Assembly: GCA_021904315.1 (NCBI GenBank)
Contig: CM038919.1
Location: 23,043,666-23,107,665, forward strand
Source of the DNA: Sphagnum magellanicum
Taxonomy: Eukaryota; Streptophyta; Sphagnopsida; Sphagnales; Sphagnaceae
Direction of reading: 5' to 3'
Length of the DNA stretch: 64,000 nucleotides
The stretch's first letter is position 1. Every line of letters starts with the position of its first letter. The notes beneath the pieces are model-generated. The model was not told the origin of the DNA. It was given only the letters and a program-made list of their open reading frames with translations, and searched no databases. Below, in pieces: positions 24,151-37,576 of the stretch. The position numbers and the translations under genes were made by a program.

Positions 24151-25585
24151 TGCCTTTTTTGTTTTTATAAAAAAATTGTAGACTCTGAGAAAATTTTTCA
24201 AATTCCCATATAGCAATTAAGTAGTTTCAATGATATTCAATCAGCCAACAAGGGCACAGTGACTTGAGAGCCTTTGGGTGAACCCAAGCTAGTCCATTTA
24301 AATTATTTCTAAACATTACAAATATCCCATGCTTAGACTAAATCAGGGTGTCTGGGTTCAGATTTAACATTTTTTGGGCTTAATATGGCCACTAAGAGGC
24401 CTCACTCAAAAAGGTCAAGCTACCAACATGGGTGCAGGTTCACCCTGGCCAACTTTGGGCACCTACACTATGGACTGGTTGGTCACCTTTAGCTTCTTGA
24501 GTGAGGCAACTTAGTCGCCAAATTAAACCCAAGAGATGTTAAAATTGGAATCAGAGACCTTCATGTCGACTAATCATGAGATATTTATAATATTTATAAA
24601 CAATTTAGATGATTTTTTCTATTTTTACCACGGTACCAATGTTGGTGCTTCTTCATCCAAGGCATGGATTTATAATGTTTAAAAACAATAACGTTTATAA
24701 ATGTTTTTATCACAGTACCACTACAGGTGTTAGTTCATCCAAACCCCTGATTGAGGCTTCTTAGTGCATATATTTGACCTGCAAAATCTTAAATTTGGAC
24801 TTGAGAGCCCTAGCCCATTGAATATTAAAACTTGGGAAATTTGTAATGTTTAGAAATGATATAAATCAATTTGGATTTATTTTTTTGGCCATTTTACCAG
24901 TCTAGCTGCGGCTTTACCGAAGGCCTGTTTGTTTTCCCATCCCTAGGTTTGAATAAAGAGCTTCATTTTACAAACTTTATTGAAAATTTTAACTTGTAAG
25001 CCCAAATTTGGTGTAAGATTACATTTGCTGTAATCTATCTAGAACATCAATACCCACAATCAGATTTGGACGAATCTTATCCAGGAAAAACATTTGAACA
25101 AAAATGTATATATATATGAGAGTGTTATTGTTCCAATAAAAAACAAGACCTACTTTTCAAAAAAATTGTTGTTGTTGACACGCTCTGCATGTGCTAGCAA
25201 TATATGCATATATTTGAATTCTGGAGATCCCCATGAGGTGGGGTATTCATTAAACAATGGTGGCCACAATATTAGCTTTGGAAAATGCAGTACAGGGCTC
25301 ACCATTCTGGACCCAAAATTCAGATTAAAAGCAAATTCTTAGCCAATAGACTTGCAGTACAACCCCTGGCGGCTCGTACCAACCGCCAATCACATTTCAT
25401 TTCATTGTTCGGTAAGTAAAACTTCGGCCTTTTCGTCTGCAGTGGTATGGATCGGTAGTCTATCGTAGTAATTGTTTATAATTTTAAAATCCAGTCTTCA
25501 AGCCAGATGCAAATCCTCTGACAAGAATTAAAAGATTACTTAAGCAAGTTAATAAGTATGGTCGTGATAAAGAATAATTTCTTTC
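24151..25585. other. AT-rich DNA, no gene recognised
   Basis: Weakly repetitive: the phrases around 24410-24540 and 24720-24800 partly repeat (GAGGC-x-TTAGT and AATTTGGAC-type motifs). An 82-codon + ORF at 25094-25342 has no recognisable features. Confidence 0.4.
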
Positions 25586-26808
25586 GGAGCTTTAATTCCT
25601 TACTTTTTTGGGACAAGTTGTTTGAAAATTTTCCCAAAAAGCCCCCAATGAGAAAATTACATCCCATTTCCAAATTTCACACAAATTAAAAACTCGGAAA
25701 AATAAGATCCTTCATAAAAGTAGGATTATGAAGCCAAAATGACCAAGCGCCCACCAGAGCACCCACCAGTTCATCACGAAGGATGAATGACCGTGGACAA
25801 AAAATAGGTATCCTCGGGTTTTAAACCTCAGCTAACCGTAATGACTAGTTGTTTTGCTCGTATTCCACCTACTTTAAGGTAATATACCATAGTACCTCGG
25901 GCAATTCAACACATGTTATTTGAATAAAGAGTTTAATTTGAAATTGTCATTTCAATAAATGGGATATTCTTGAAAGTCCAATATTTTCCTTTGCAAATAT
26001 TATTTTTTGATTATTGAAATATCTGAAATTTTCAACTTTTTTGAAAAACAATAAATGATTGCTATTGAACCGGCGAAGGTATTAAAGTATAAACCAACAA
26101 TGTTGTCCATCATAGCTTTCTAGGTAACCAAGGGGGTTAGTGGATGGTCGTCAAGTTGAAACTTGGATCGACTGAATGGAATTTTATTCAAAATTGATGC
26201 ATGACAAGCAACCAGCAGTTCACGTTCACATGGGTGCTGGTACATTCAAACCAAATCTCGTACTATTAACATTTGTGAGAAGGTGCATTCCATCACCAAA
26301 ATTTGAAACATTATGTGAACATGGCCCTTCCCAACCAACCATGGAAGAAGAAAAAACCGTGACCACCCACCTATCTCCAAAGTTTGCTCACAAAAATATG
26401 GACTTCCATCTTCTTCGCCCAACCTTGCAATTAACGAAAAAGAAAAAGGGTCCTTATATAGGCCCACTAGCACCAACATGTAACAGCGAATAAAGTAATG
26501 GAAGGGACCCCCTTCTGAGTACCCAACAGTATTGTCACCCTCAAAGAAGGACAACGAAAAACCCCCACAACAAAGAAATTTTGCCCTTCTAAACGTTAAG
26601 GACATGCTAGTTCATTTCACGGGCTACGAAGAAGTCCTTCAGCCTTGACCCTTCGGAAAGGAGAAAGAAGGGGGCCACTTCAGAGCATGCTAATTGACTT
26701 CATAATCGGCCACCAAATTTTTTAATCACCCCTAAACCCAACCTCGGAAGAAAATTTAAAAAATAATGCCCTTTAACAACGTCGGACACAAAAGTTAAGG
26801 GATTCCCT
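25586..26808. repeat. Large duplicated block, copy B, left piece
   Basis: Matches 8057-9282. Its last 153 bp (26656-26808) are repeated at 31580-31732, on the far side of the 4.8-kb insert. Confidence 0.9.
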
Positions 26809-27275
26809 ATCTTAGTAATCGGAGCATTACGAGTGTAATGCGGTGGGCTATGGGCTGTTTGACCGAAGAAAATACAAAGGAGTGCTGGGCTGTTTTCGCG
26901 CAGTGCCGGGCTTTTTTTGTTGACTTTTTTCACTTTTAGTTACTTTTAGTTACTTTTTTTACTGGTTGTAAGTTTTGTAAATTATTTTTTATTGCTGAGA
27001 GGGGTATGTTTGTTATTTTTTTTATTGCTCCTAAGTTTTAGGAAATTACTTTTTACTGTGGAGAAGGGCCATGGTTTATATTGGGTTGATTGTGCGAGGG
27101 GGGGTTTAGGGGTGCAGCCTGATGCATTTTTTTAATTTTTTTTTTACTGTTGAGGGGGAGGGGGAAATGGGTACATAAATGGGTACATTTTTTCCCCTAG
27201 ATATATGGGTTTAGGGTGAAAGGAGGACGGGGAAATGAGTACATTTAGGGTCCCTTTTTAAGATATATATTTGTT

Positions 27276-27345
27276 ATGTTTGGATGGATGACGAGACGGA
27301 TGACAGGATGGATGACGCGATGGATGACGCGACGGACGGATGGAT
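27276..27345. repeat. GATG/GACG microsatellite
   Basis: Alternating GGATGGATGA and CGACGGATG-type units on the + strand. The overlapping ORF reads as a Met-Thr-Arg repeat and is an artefact. Confidence 0.9.
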
Positions 27346-27599
27346 GGAAAGCTTCATTTCGTCCACGACGTCCTTTACTATATAAGAATATAAGATCCCC
27401 ATTTCTTTATCTTTTTTTTGTTTCGGTCTTTCTTTCTTCTTTCTTTGTGTTTTATGCATTCCTTTTATTTTTCTTTTTTCAATTTTTTTTCAAAAAGGTT
27501 TTCTAAATAATAATTAGAAAGTGAAATTTCATTTCCACAAAACGAAAAAGATTACTAATATTTTTTCTGATGATTCTTTCTCTCCCTTTTTTTTTTTGT

Positions 27600-29276
27600 T
27601 TTTTTTTTCAGTTTCTCAGGCTATTTTGTTTTATTTTCGAATAGCCTTGTTCTTCAATAATAACCACAAAACGAGAAATAATTTCTGAAGTGTAAGTGTT
27701 TTTCGATCGTTGTTTTTATCTCTCCGCAGATTTGAACGCAGGCTTGCAGGGTTCATGCCCGCTGCAACGATCACAGCACACGATAGGAAGGCCGAGAAGA
27801 CGACCTGAAGCAGCCAGGGTTCCGGCTGTACTAAGCCAGGGGTTCGACGAGAACAAGGAGGATAAGAAAGGAAAAACAAAACTCGATCGATCGAGCTGCG
27901 GGTAAAGAGCCCAAGGAACTCGTGCATGATTTCGGTAGTGGGCTACTTCTTCCTCGGTGTTATGCGAGCCCAAGAGTTCACCCACCGGACTGCCCAAACA
28001 CACATCAACGGAGATAAGCAACGAGAAGCAGTTCGAGTCAATGCCAGTCACATTCAGTTCGCGAGGAATGACTTGGGGTTATCGGTTTGATCCTCTCTCC
28101 ATCAGACTCAGCCAAGTTTCATAGATTATACCCTTTTGAAGTTTCTCGCACGCAACCTTCATTCATATTAGACACGACTACATGTTTGTTTCTTCGACGA
28201 ACCATGTTGCACTCGATTGATCACCGTCGCGCAATGCAGATTGCAGCTGTCTACTAACAAGATGTACCGTATTAGGGTTTAAACGACACAATTGCAAATA
28301 GGATGTTCCACAGTAAGTCTATGTCATATTCACTGTGGAACTGATGGCGTCCAGGTTCATGTGTTATGGGCACATCGCAGCAAAAGCATTCGTAAATTGC
28401 CCAGGGCGCACCGTGGGTTGCAAGACATATGATATCGCAACAACATGTTTATAAACTTTGTGTCCGTATCCCAGGTTTAACGAACGATAATCAATACCCA
28501 GGGTTACTTCATCCATAAACAGTGCTATCTATCGGAGAACGTTTCCACTGACCCAATTCACAAGGCGCACCCTAAAACCTGGTCGAACAGAAGCACAACT
28601 CCTGTTATGGAATTACAAAACTTGATGCAGGCAACGTCCTGCACCTAGAGCCCCCGCGACGGTTTAGAACACCTTGGTTCAAACCTCCGCCGTAATTCCC
28701 TGGGCAAGCCACACGGTTCACGCACCAACTACCACTTCGTCCAAAATTGAAATTTGGTCTAACTCACAAAATTTCAACATCTGCGTAGAACATTGCACAA
28801 TAAAAAAGAACATTGCATTTCTTCTGCAGCAAGCTCCAGATATCTGAGGAACATGCGAAGAACCATGCCGACGAAGTTCCAAAACATCGATCTGATGACT
28901 ACTTTGTCTACTCGGACAAATATCCTCACCGTGATCAAGACTTTCGCTCTCGATATCGATACCGAAGGCAGTGGTAATGAATTCAACATCGTCCCAAGTA
29001 TAGGATTTCTGATTTATCCCAGGTTTACTGCCAGATCCACCGACTTTGCCAGCTTACGAGCTTCATCACGAATCAATCATTCGACAAAATTTGTTCAGAA
29101 GGAACCAGTCAGCATAGAATACGTCACCCCTTCGTTAGTCATTTAGACCGACCGACTATCAATTGGTGAAAATATTGCGTGTGAGTCACAAGGAGCAAAC
29201 CTTCCTAAGGGGGTGCAAGGAAGGAGAATGAATCGAACGCCGAACGACCGCGATAGACGGTACACGGGTGGCAACT
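27600..29276. other. Ordinary-composition DNA inside the insert, unassigned
   Basis: Base composition is more even than in the flanking repeats. Both strands have 60-120-codon ORFs (for example 28793-29146 +), none with recognisable motifs. If the PHO1-like exon at 29.7 kb belongs to a longer gene, its C-terminal exons should be here, but I could not find the expected R-S-S-R or DQLTSQ-type motifs. Confidence 0.35.
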
Positions 29277-29384
29277 CTATTGCAATTCATTGAAACCATG
29301 GGAGGCCCCGGAATTGACCCATGAGAAAGTGTTTCCAAGTCCTATACATACGATGAGGCAAGAAGCGTTGCATTCGACTGGTCT

Positions 29385-29427
29385 AGAGCAAATCTGGTTT
29401 GGAAGTTTTTCAAACCAGATTTGCTCT
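29385..29427. other. Perfect 17-bp inverted repeat
   Basis: AGAGCAAATCTGGTTTG at 29385-29401 is exactly complementary to 29411-29427, with a 9-nt spacer. It lies about 90 bp past (in gene sense) the similarity end of the PHO1-like exon. No run of T follows as in a simple terminator. Confidence 0.95.
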
Positions 29428-29519
29428 TCAGAACGTGAGGATATCCAGTTTCGCAACCGACCAACATAACTGCCACAAGAATGAATGAGGTCAACATCAG
29501 CGGATGCTTGTGCATGAAA

Positions 29520-29724
29520 CAGCATTGAATGGATGCTCAAATGCGTCACCGTAGCTCCTATAAGCACAGTGGTTAGTGCTGTGCAGACCACGAGGGCTTC
29601 CTCATAGTGAAGCTCGGAACCACGGGAAAACTCAAAGATGAAGGTGTGGTCCATGCGAGCACGCTTCCGCATGTACAGGTTCCATCCATACATGTACATA
29701 TGGATAAGCACCAGCGCCACCGAG
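29520..29724 (-). CDS. PHO1-like EXS-domain exon (partial)
   Basis: PHO1/XPR1-type proteins have an N-terminal SPX domain and a C-terminal EXS membrane domain, and export phosphate. After a GTGCACAG acceptor (exon from 29724) the minus strand reads SVALVLIHMYMYGWNLYM, RARMDHTFIFEFSRGSEL and ALVVCTALTTVLIGATVTHL. This matches the family block L-H-x-Y-x-Y-x-x-N, R-I-N-Y-x-F-I-F-E-F and V-C-T-x-x-T, including the two membrane segments. The frame stays open to 29277, but similarity ends at about 29520. Upstream, a minus-strand stretch at about 30873-30802 (RAWEDEFLGMD) loosely resembles the SPX E-x-E-F-L helix and is in the right order, but this is weak. No lesion is visible in the exon itself. 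The rest of the gene is not recognised, so it is probably a fragment. Confidence 0.7.
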
Positions 29725-29849
29725 CTGTGCACCCATCAGACCATGCACGCCAGAGGAGAGGAACGTTCGGACTACCTATCAGCGTCCACCTTCGAAAGGA
29801 AAGCTACAAATTGCCCTCCTAAACAAAACATTTGGTGATTGTCTCTGAG

Positions 29850-31076
29850 TGAATTGGTCGGTAGAGAGGATAAACGCGAGTAAGGCAATAAGATAGTGCC
29901 TGAAAGTTAAGAAAATGGTCCGCAAATAAGTCAAATATTTCATCTTTCTGTAATCCCCATCTAGTTGTAGTATGCCGCCAAATTAAATGCTAAGATCAGT
30001 ATCGATGAACGCCCGGTGAAAAACCCTGCACAAGAGCAAGATGGAACCAGAATTTAGAACTCACAATTGTACACCAGAAATCTACGGCGCATCTCAATGA
30101 GCTTCAAATTTCCCGTAAGTAATACGACCGCAGCACAACATTGGAGGCTCTGATGCTTCTCGCCTTATGAATGTATCAACCCCTTTTGCACTGACAGCAA
30201 CAATTTATGCACTGGGATTTGGCTCTTTAAGGTGAAAGGGATGCCTCCATACAAAACCACTAAAAATGCAAACCCATGTTCGATGATGGTAATCATTTTT
30301 CACCAATACCCGGTCAGACTGAGGGGTTGTTTGGTGAATGGGTCTCGGTGCTGCCATGGCCTGTTGTTGATTACCCGACGTGAAACGCTCTGCAAATGTG
30401 ACCTCTGCCTTCCCCATAAGTTAACTTATCCGCCATATCCATGCACAATTGGGTACTTTCAGAAATCCACATTTTTTCTAGTTCATACATCATACAGGTT
30501 TCAAATCTTCTTCCTGGCCGTTGACCAATTGAGACCGGTCCTTCTGTCAGCTGTCTCGGTAGTTGCAGAATTGACCTTGCAGATCAGGAACAAGGGTCGT
30601 CAACCTTCTCGGAGGAATTGATGTAAGCACAATCCACACGATGCACATAGCTCAGAGCTATAAACGAACCCAACGACCTGCACCAACCCCCAACAACTGT
30701 TGTACCAAAAGAGCACCCGACCACTCCAAAGTAGTCGAAACACTTACTCATAACTGAGAAACAAATCTCGTTGCAATTATTGTGAACAAAAGTCCTGAAA
30801 AACACATCGTCCATTCCGAGAAACTCGTCCTCCCAGGCTCGCAGCACGAGAAGAAAACTCCAAGAAAGACAAGCAGTCAGCTGAAATGTAGACACTGTGC
30901 ATGCTCTGAATACTCAAAACCTATCTCTGTTTGTGTTGCCAAAGCAAGGTGTCCAGAACTTCGGTCGAAGTTGGAGGAGGATAAACGGTGACTTTCTGAA
31001 ACTGTTGTGCTGTCAATACGATTATGATATCCAAGATATGAGATCAAAAAGCCCGGAAGAAGTCGAACAACCTTCT
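29850..31076. other. Region upstream of the PHO1-like exon
   Basis: Contains splice-like signals on the minus strand (acceptor-like CTTTCAG near 29900; GTAAGTG donor near 30745), but no exon I can assign with confidence. Both strands carry moderate ORFs. Confidence 0.3.
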
Positions 31077-31578
31077 CCGAGTCTGATATCCGAATCCGGG
31101 TTCAAAACAAGATCCGCAACTACAACCCGAACCAAACTTAGTCTTGAGTCTAGAAGCATAACTTGAACCAAACTCGGTGTTGGTTCTAGAAGCAGAAGTG
31201 AAAGGCCGGAGCTTTTGAAAAAACAAAAGTAGTATGGACAAATATACCATAACCTCTCCAAAAAAATTGTCCACAAATAGCTATACAAAATCTGCATCCT
31301 GCATTTCTCCTGCATTATTCTGGCAGCAATCTGAAGACTCAATAAACATGTTGACAAGCACTCATGATACATTAGCGAATCCAAAACAACAGTAGAGTCC
31401 TCATTCAAGCTGCAGTCTGATATCCCAATCCGGGTTCAAAACAAGATCCGCAGCTGCAACCTGAACCAAACTTAGTCTTGCGTCTAGAAGCAGAACTCGA
31501 ACCAAACTTAATGTTGGTTCTAGTAGCAGAAGGAAAAGGCCGGAGCTTTTGAAAAAACAAATGTAATATGGACAAGTC
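31077..31578. repeat. 168-bp direct duplication with spacer
   Basis: 31077-31245 and 31411-31578 match closely. Both contain ATCCGGGTTCAAAACAAGAT, AACCAAACTTAGTCTTG and GGCCGGAGCTTTTGAAAAAA. Offset is about 334 bp, with about 165 bp of unrelated spacer. The second copy abuts the right edge of the insert. Confidence 0.9.
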
Positions 31579-31579
31579 A

Positions 31580-34500
31580 GAAAGGAGAAAGAAGGGGGCC
31601 ACTTCAGAGCATGCTAATTGACTTCATAATCGGCCACCAAATTTTTTTATCACCCCTAAAACCAACCTCTGAAGAAAATTTAAAAAATAATGCCCTTTAA
31701 CAACATCGGAGACAAAAGTTAAGGGATTCCCTCTTACACCCTATTCCCAAATAAATAAATAAAAAGAAGGCCCATAGAGGGCATATTAATTCACCTCAGG
31801 GGTGGCAAGAATTTGTATCTCCACCCTCTCCCAAAAGGGATGTAAAAAGACTTAGGCCCTTGAAGGCACTGAGGTTCCCATCACGGGCGGCAACAAATTA
31901 CATCCCCATCCTCCCCAAAAAGGATTAAGAGACAGGGGGCTTTCAAAACTCCCCCCTTATGAGTTGTTAGAATTTTGGTCCCTCCATTCCTCCCCAAAAG
32001 AAGACAAAAGAACGAGACTTCATTTCATCTGTTGCCAAGAAGTTCTAGGACCCCTCACTTTCGTCATCCATAACACAAACAAATTTTCAAATATTGTCAC
32101 ATTTTTATAAATCAAACATTCTTTCGATGTCGAAGGGGGTTAAAAAAATGGGAATTTTTTTTTTGTAGGACCTCAGTGGCTTTGGCACAAATTATATTAT
32201 TTTTACAATGCTCAAAACTCCAGATTTTTAAAATTCTTTTTGAAGATTTAATTTATGGGAAGAATTTTTAAAAAATACTTTGGAATACATGTGGAATATT
32301 GCAATTTAAAAACGAAACAATCAACCACATAATCTATTTCAGAAATACAACGTCGTAAATTGGCCATTTTGATGGTAACTATGTTTTTCTTTTAAAATAT
32401 TGATTTATTCTTTTATGAGAACAAATATAAAATCTCCACGAATAGATTCAGAATTGAAATTGCAAGCACAATTTTTTTTTCTCGAAAACATGGTAACAAT
32501 TTTTAGGATAATTTTAGATATTTAAAAAAAAGTTAATAAGTATGAGAAGCTATATATTTAAATATAGGGTTTAAATTAACGGTCGAATTTGGTATGACAT
32601 AGACCCATGTCAGAAAATTATGTAATCACAATTAGAAATGCCATTAACGCGGTGGTGCCCTCGGTTGAAGCATGAAATTCGAAACCAAATAACACATAGA
32701 AGCTCAAATTATTTTTCCTTCCAAGGCCAAAACTTGAAACTCGTACAAATTTGCAGCCATGGAAAAGGCACTAAAAACTCTTGAATCTTCAACATCTTTG
32801 ATCCAAAATCTTGAAACGAATTCCATTAAATATAACCGGATGAAAGCTCCAGAACAATAGGAAGAACAATTTGAAATCCAAACATAGTTTTGAACTCTAT
32901 CGGCTTTTCAGTGACACAAATGGTTCAACAACAAACAGTTTTACGTACAAAAAACAATGGAAATTTTATTACAGAAATTTTTATATTGATAATTGCATCA
33001 ATTTATTTACAAAAAAGTGTAGTAGTTAAATTGCAAAAAAGTATAATATTGAAATACTACAACATTATAATAATTCATTTGCCAAAAATTACAGAAATGT
33101 AATGACTAAATATTACATTAAGGAAAATATTGAAAAGTATAGTATTAAAATGTCGAAAGGCACAATGAGAAAAAGATTACAAAAATTTAATCACAAAAAA
33201 CGACAATCTTCATGTTCTTAAAAATTACAAGCATGGAATTGTGGAAAGCTTCAATGATGGAGTTACGAAAACTTATAGTACCTAAAATATTAAAAACTAT
33301 CGGAACATAAATTAATCTCTATTAACTACAGTAAATTTATCTCTTGAAATTTGTAATACGGGAATTACAATAATTTAAATACTAAGAATTACAACAAGGT
33401 AAATACTAAGATTGATGTAGTTAAATCACTAGAAATTAAAATAATTTAATTATGAAAAATTACGATATTTAAATTCTTAAAGGGCAACCCCATCGTAGGA
33501 GGAGCGTTTGTTTTCTTCCACGAATTTTTGTGATGGAGGCACATCGGCAAGAAGGGAATTTAGCTAGGGTGAGGTGCAAAAAACCTTAGAAGTTTGGACG
33601 CTGACGACTTGAAGATTAACAGATCAGACAAACATGTTTCCACATATATGATGAGCCGAAGAGAAGTCACAGGAATTGCCTAGGGCGATAGATCACTGAG
33701 ACACAAGCTAAGCCGAAGGGGACTAGAAACTAGATCTCGTTTTCTAAGCGTGTTGCAAGGTCATCATCCCAAGACAAAAAAGCAAGGAGGTTACAGAGGT
33801 GCCGAAGGCCAGCATTCGTGTCACTATTCTAGAGAATGTGGGTGTTGCCGGAGCCGAAGAGAATGCAGGCACCGGACGTCGTCCACCCATCCCAGAGGCT
33901 CGACCTTCAACCAAATTAGTTTCACCCTCTGCACGGGATTCCATGGATTCACCTACCGATGAGGCTGAATCCTCTGCCAAGATTTGAACCCCAGCTTGAA
34001 GGGTTGCCTGGGCGGTCCCCAAGGCTTCCACAAGGTCTTGAAAAGGTCTAAAAAATTCATTAATGCTTATAGGAAATTTGTTTGGTCCTTGGGGCCCTTA
34101 TTTTCTCAAAATCACATATGAACGATCCTCGCATTTCCAGATCTGATTAATTCAAAAGCGATTGCAGAATTTTAATGCCGCATATGCGGACCTTATAGAT
34201 GCACAGGAGGTTCAGATTGTGAAAGAATAGAAGCTAGTCATTCGTACACAGATATCCAACAACTTGTTCCAGGTTACTATGTGGATACTAGAAGAGGGCT
34301 ACGGAAATCACTATATTGACTTCCTGCTGGCTGCTTTGAAGGTACTTCCGGTGCCACGGTTGACCATGTAACGTGAGAGCCGATTTTTGCATAGGATTTT
34401 TTAAGATCATATTCATAATTTTTAAAAAGATGAAAATGCAAGCAGAAATGTGCAGCCTGCAGATCACTTTCAGCAACAAAATTTCTTGTGAAGAAGACCT

Positions 34501-35618
34501 GCAATACGTGGCTGGAAGGCGACATGAGTACACATGCCCAGGGCGGTGCATTAAGGTGGGGTGGGTTTTTGAGGTCATGCAAGACAGAAACATTGTGACA
34601 TCTGACCTGCAATGCCACAAATTTCTGGCCGGACATGCTTCAAAAAGTGGGGTGGTGCAATAAAGCACTCCTAACGAGTTTGTCACTACCGGAGCCAACG
34701 AACCACGTCACATAGTGAATGATTCAGAAATGTTGAGGGACGGATCTTTGCAGCAACAGGAGATAGACTATTGTAGGGTGGCATTGCCTTATGCATCTGG
34801 CTTTCGCCCGACACTCCATCTATTCCCACGAGTTATCTCTAGGTCGAATCGTGAGTTCCAACGGAGGGACGATGACCCTTTTTCCTCCAACAAGACATGA
34901 ATATACTTGCTTCATCGGAATGGCCTCTCTCCAGTAAATATATCCACTCAACATTGAATTGCATTAAGTTGTCATAGGCTACGGATGGATTCATGCTGTA
35001 CAATATCATGCTTAAACCCACGGAGACATATTCCGGATTTTAGTGAGAGAATATGAAAGTGCAAGCCGATCGGCAATTTGAATTACTATTGTCTCTGCAG
35101 TTTTGCAGTCAACTAATTTAATTCTCACACTGCAACTAATGCCTATGTTCATCACGGGTTTGAGGTGCAGCGTTCCAAATCCATCGATGCAGTCCGATGG
35201 GCAGAGTTGCTGAAGCCTTTCCAAATGAATCAGCCCTGGTGGACCTCGTTCTCAAACCTCACAAAGGATGTAATACACATTCCTCGATAATGGTTTTGTG
35301 CGTACATGACAATGAAGTCCTATAATTTGGGCAACCACCTTGCTTGAGCAGCGAAAGCTTGAAGGGACGTCAATCTAGCTTTGTCTAGCTGCAAACATTT
35401 TTGTCATCCTGATTCTTCCAGCGAGGTGTTATTGACATTTTTGTAGTGCATCGAACAAGAGCGCCTAGAGTTTGATTAACGAACAATTATGGGAGTTTCA
35501 CAGGTGTGACAACCGTGGGTTTGGTGGGTGTCCAAATAGTCGGGTTTGCACGGTGGGAAGACGGAAACTTTATACACACACTTTGAGATTGATGCTCTCG
35601 TGCCCAGGAGGTACCACC
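31580..35618. repeat. Large duplicated block, copy B, right piece
   Basis: Collinear with 9129-13175. It starts with the 153-bp segment also found at 26656-26808. Similarity stops sharply after GGTACCACC, where copies A and B take unrelated paths. Confidence 0.9.
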
Positions 35619-36825
35619 AATTCTCGAGGCGCATTCCGGTCAATGCAGCAAAACGAACAGACAGAAAAAAAAAAAAAAAGGCAAGAGGAGTACATACCGA
35701 GCGGAAGCACCTGCAATAGCGGAACCGGTTCAAGAGCGCAGCATTTTGGCGTACAATGGCGCACAGACCATGGGACCTCCAACCCGATGGACCCCACAGA
35801 GATAGCAGGTTGAGCCCGACGGAACATGAGCGAGAAGAAGTGAATCGAGCGATCCATTCGACTGTAGACCGGCAATGCTAGGGGTTGCACGGGCTCGGGC
35901 AACAAACGGGTACTCTTGCCACACGCATATCCTCTAGGATCACCACAGAGGCTATTTCATAGGTCGGAAGGTGGTCAGATTGCAGCGATATGGGGGAAAG
36001 TCTCCAGCAAAACTCAGTCTTGTACAAAGTAGGCTCTTTGCATACTTAATGCCACTCGGTCAACGGAAATCAAAGTGTATTCCGTGGGTAACTCTGGAGG
36101 GTGGAATAAAGATGGAAGGTTGAATAAAGATCAGAGGCTCTAAAGACTTGATATTGGATCTGAATTTATTCTCTTCCTGCCGTAGCAGCCTGTTACCATC
36201 CGACATGTCCTGATGGTCTTCAGAATATTGTTTATGTTGCCAAAGTGAGCATCGAACCAGATCCTGAGAGGATGTAACAAATTCCAAAGGACACTCCAAA
36301 GCATATGTCAGGAACACCGGTGGGAGATCGAGTGCAAAGCATCAAGGTACCCAAGCTGATCTTGGTATCGATTCCACACGGTGACAGGGGTGTATTCCAC
36401 ATCCAGAGATCAAGTTCTCAATACAAGAAAATAAACCCAAGAAATTGGAAAGTAAACAAAGATAAACAAACCACAGTTTAATTTCTGAGAACCGGGTAGG
36501 GTCTGACCCCTTACCCGGGGGTCAGGGTCTCAAGGTGGAGCTAGTAGTGTTACAAGCAACGAGAAAGAAATTATATAAGCATCAAACTTAATTATGTTTC
36601 TACTAGAAGCAACGAGAAAAATATTATATAAACGTCAAACTTAGTTATGTTTCTACGTAGAATGGAACAACATTTTACTTATTGAATCTTTTTGATTATT
36701 CATGGACCATGGGTTTGAACTTTGAAGGTGCGACATGGAGTGAGCCTAATTTAATTAGGGATAAAGGAAGGACACCTTCATTATCACCAGGTTTAGGGTT
36801 TATTTGCTTATTAGGTCTAAATTTG
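35619..36825. other. Segment unique to copy B
   Basis: Occupies the position of 13176-14534 in copy A but is unrelated. It opens with an A run near 35670, followed by even-composition DNA. Short ORFs on both strands lack family features. Confidence 0.4.
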
Positions 36826-37576
36826 CCTATACATATGATCTGGGCATTACGCCCATAAGGTCGCAGGCTGGAGGCTGTTTGACCACCAAAAAGAGGCTGT
36901 AATGCCAGGCTTTTTTTTTGACTTTTTTCATTTTTTGTTATTTTTTGTTATTTTTTTTATTGCTTGTAACTTTTGTAAATTATTTTTTACTGTTCAGGGG
37001 GCAAGGTGAGTTGTTTTAGGGGTTTTGTTTTTTTTCCTCCTTCATTTGACATGTGCAAGGAGGAGGGGAAGGGGGTTGATTATAATTTAGATAAATTAAT
37101 ACGAATCAAATTCAACTCCCGGTGGATATCCTTCCAAGGTAGGAAAGCATTCGAAATCCACCTCCACAAGTTTTTTTTTGAAGGTATTTTTTTTCCCCCC
37201 CTCCAATTTTGTGATGTCGTCATACTGGCATTCGTCTATAAGGATATTTAGCCACGTCGGGGTACAAACAAGCTATGAAATTTATTAAAAATCCTTTTAT
37301 GCCCTGGTTACCTGCCTGAACAATAGGAAAATTTTGTAGGATATTTGTTTTCCCAATTTTGGGCCGTTTGTAAGGGAATATTTGATTTTATTTTGGAAAA
37401 ACTGCCAGAGGACATAAAATTGCGCGCAAAAAAAGAAGTTGGAGGCAGTATCAGCCTGCCAGGATTTTTTTGTTCAATTTTTTTTGACCAGAAATTCTGG
37501 CAATTTTTCTTACAAAAGATTTGTTTTTTGAATTTACATCGGGAATAAAAAACCGAAATATTCGGCTTTCGGAACG

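Larger units (their letters stand above)
26809..31579. other. 4.8-kb insert splitting copy B
   Basis: Absent from copy A, which runs straight through at about 9129-9282. It is bounded by a 153-bp direct repeat of host sequence. From left it holds a GGCTGTTTGACC module (26853) with T/G-rich tail, a GGATG-type microsatellite (27276-27345), pyrimidine-rich DNA, about 3.5 kb of ordinary-composition DNA with a PHO1-like exon, and an internal duplication (31077-31578). No transposase or reverse transcriptase is visible in it. Confidence 0.8.

Noticed and set aside
28620..28710. GGTTCAAACCTCC as a SINE or tRNA promoter element
   Set aside because: No upstream A-box at proper spacing and no second copy in the window.
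29780..29905. Minus-strand frame with FILSTDQFTQRQ, resembling the late EXS motif DQLTSQ
   Set aside because: It lies on the wrong side of the PHO1-like exon and the match is short; treated as chance.
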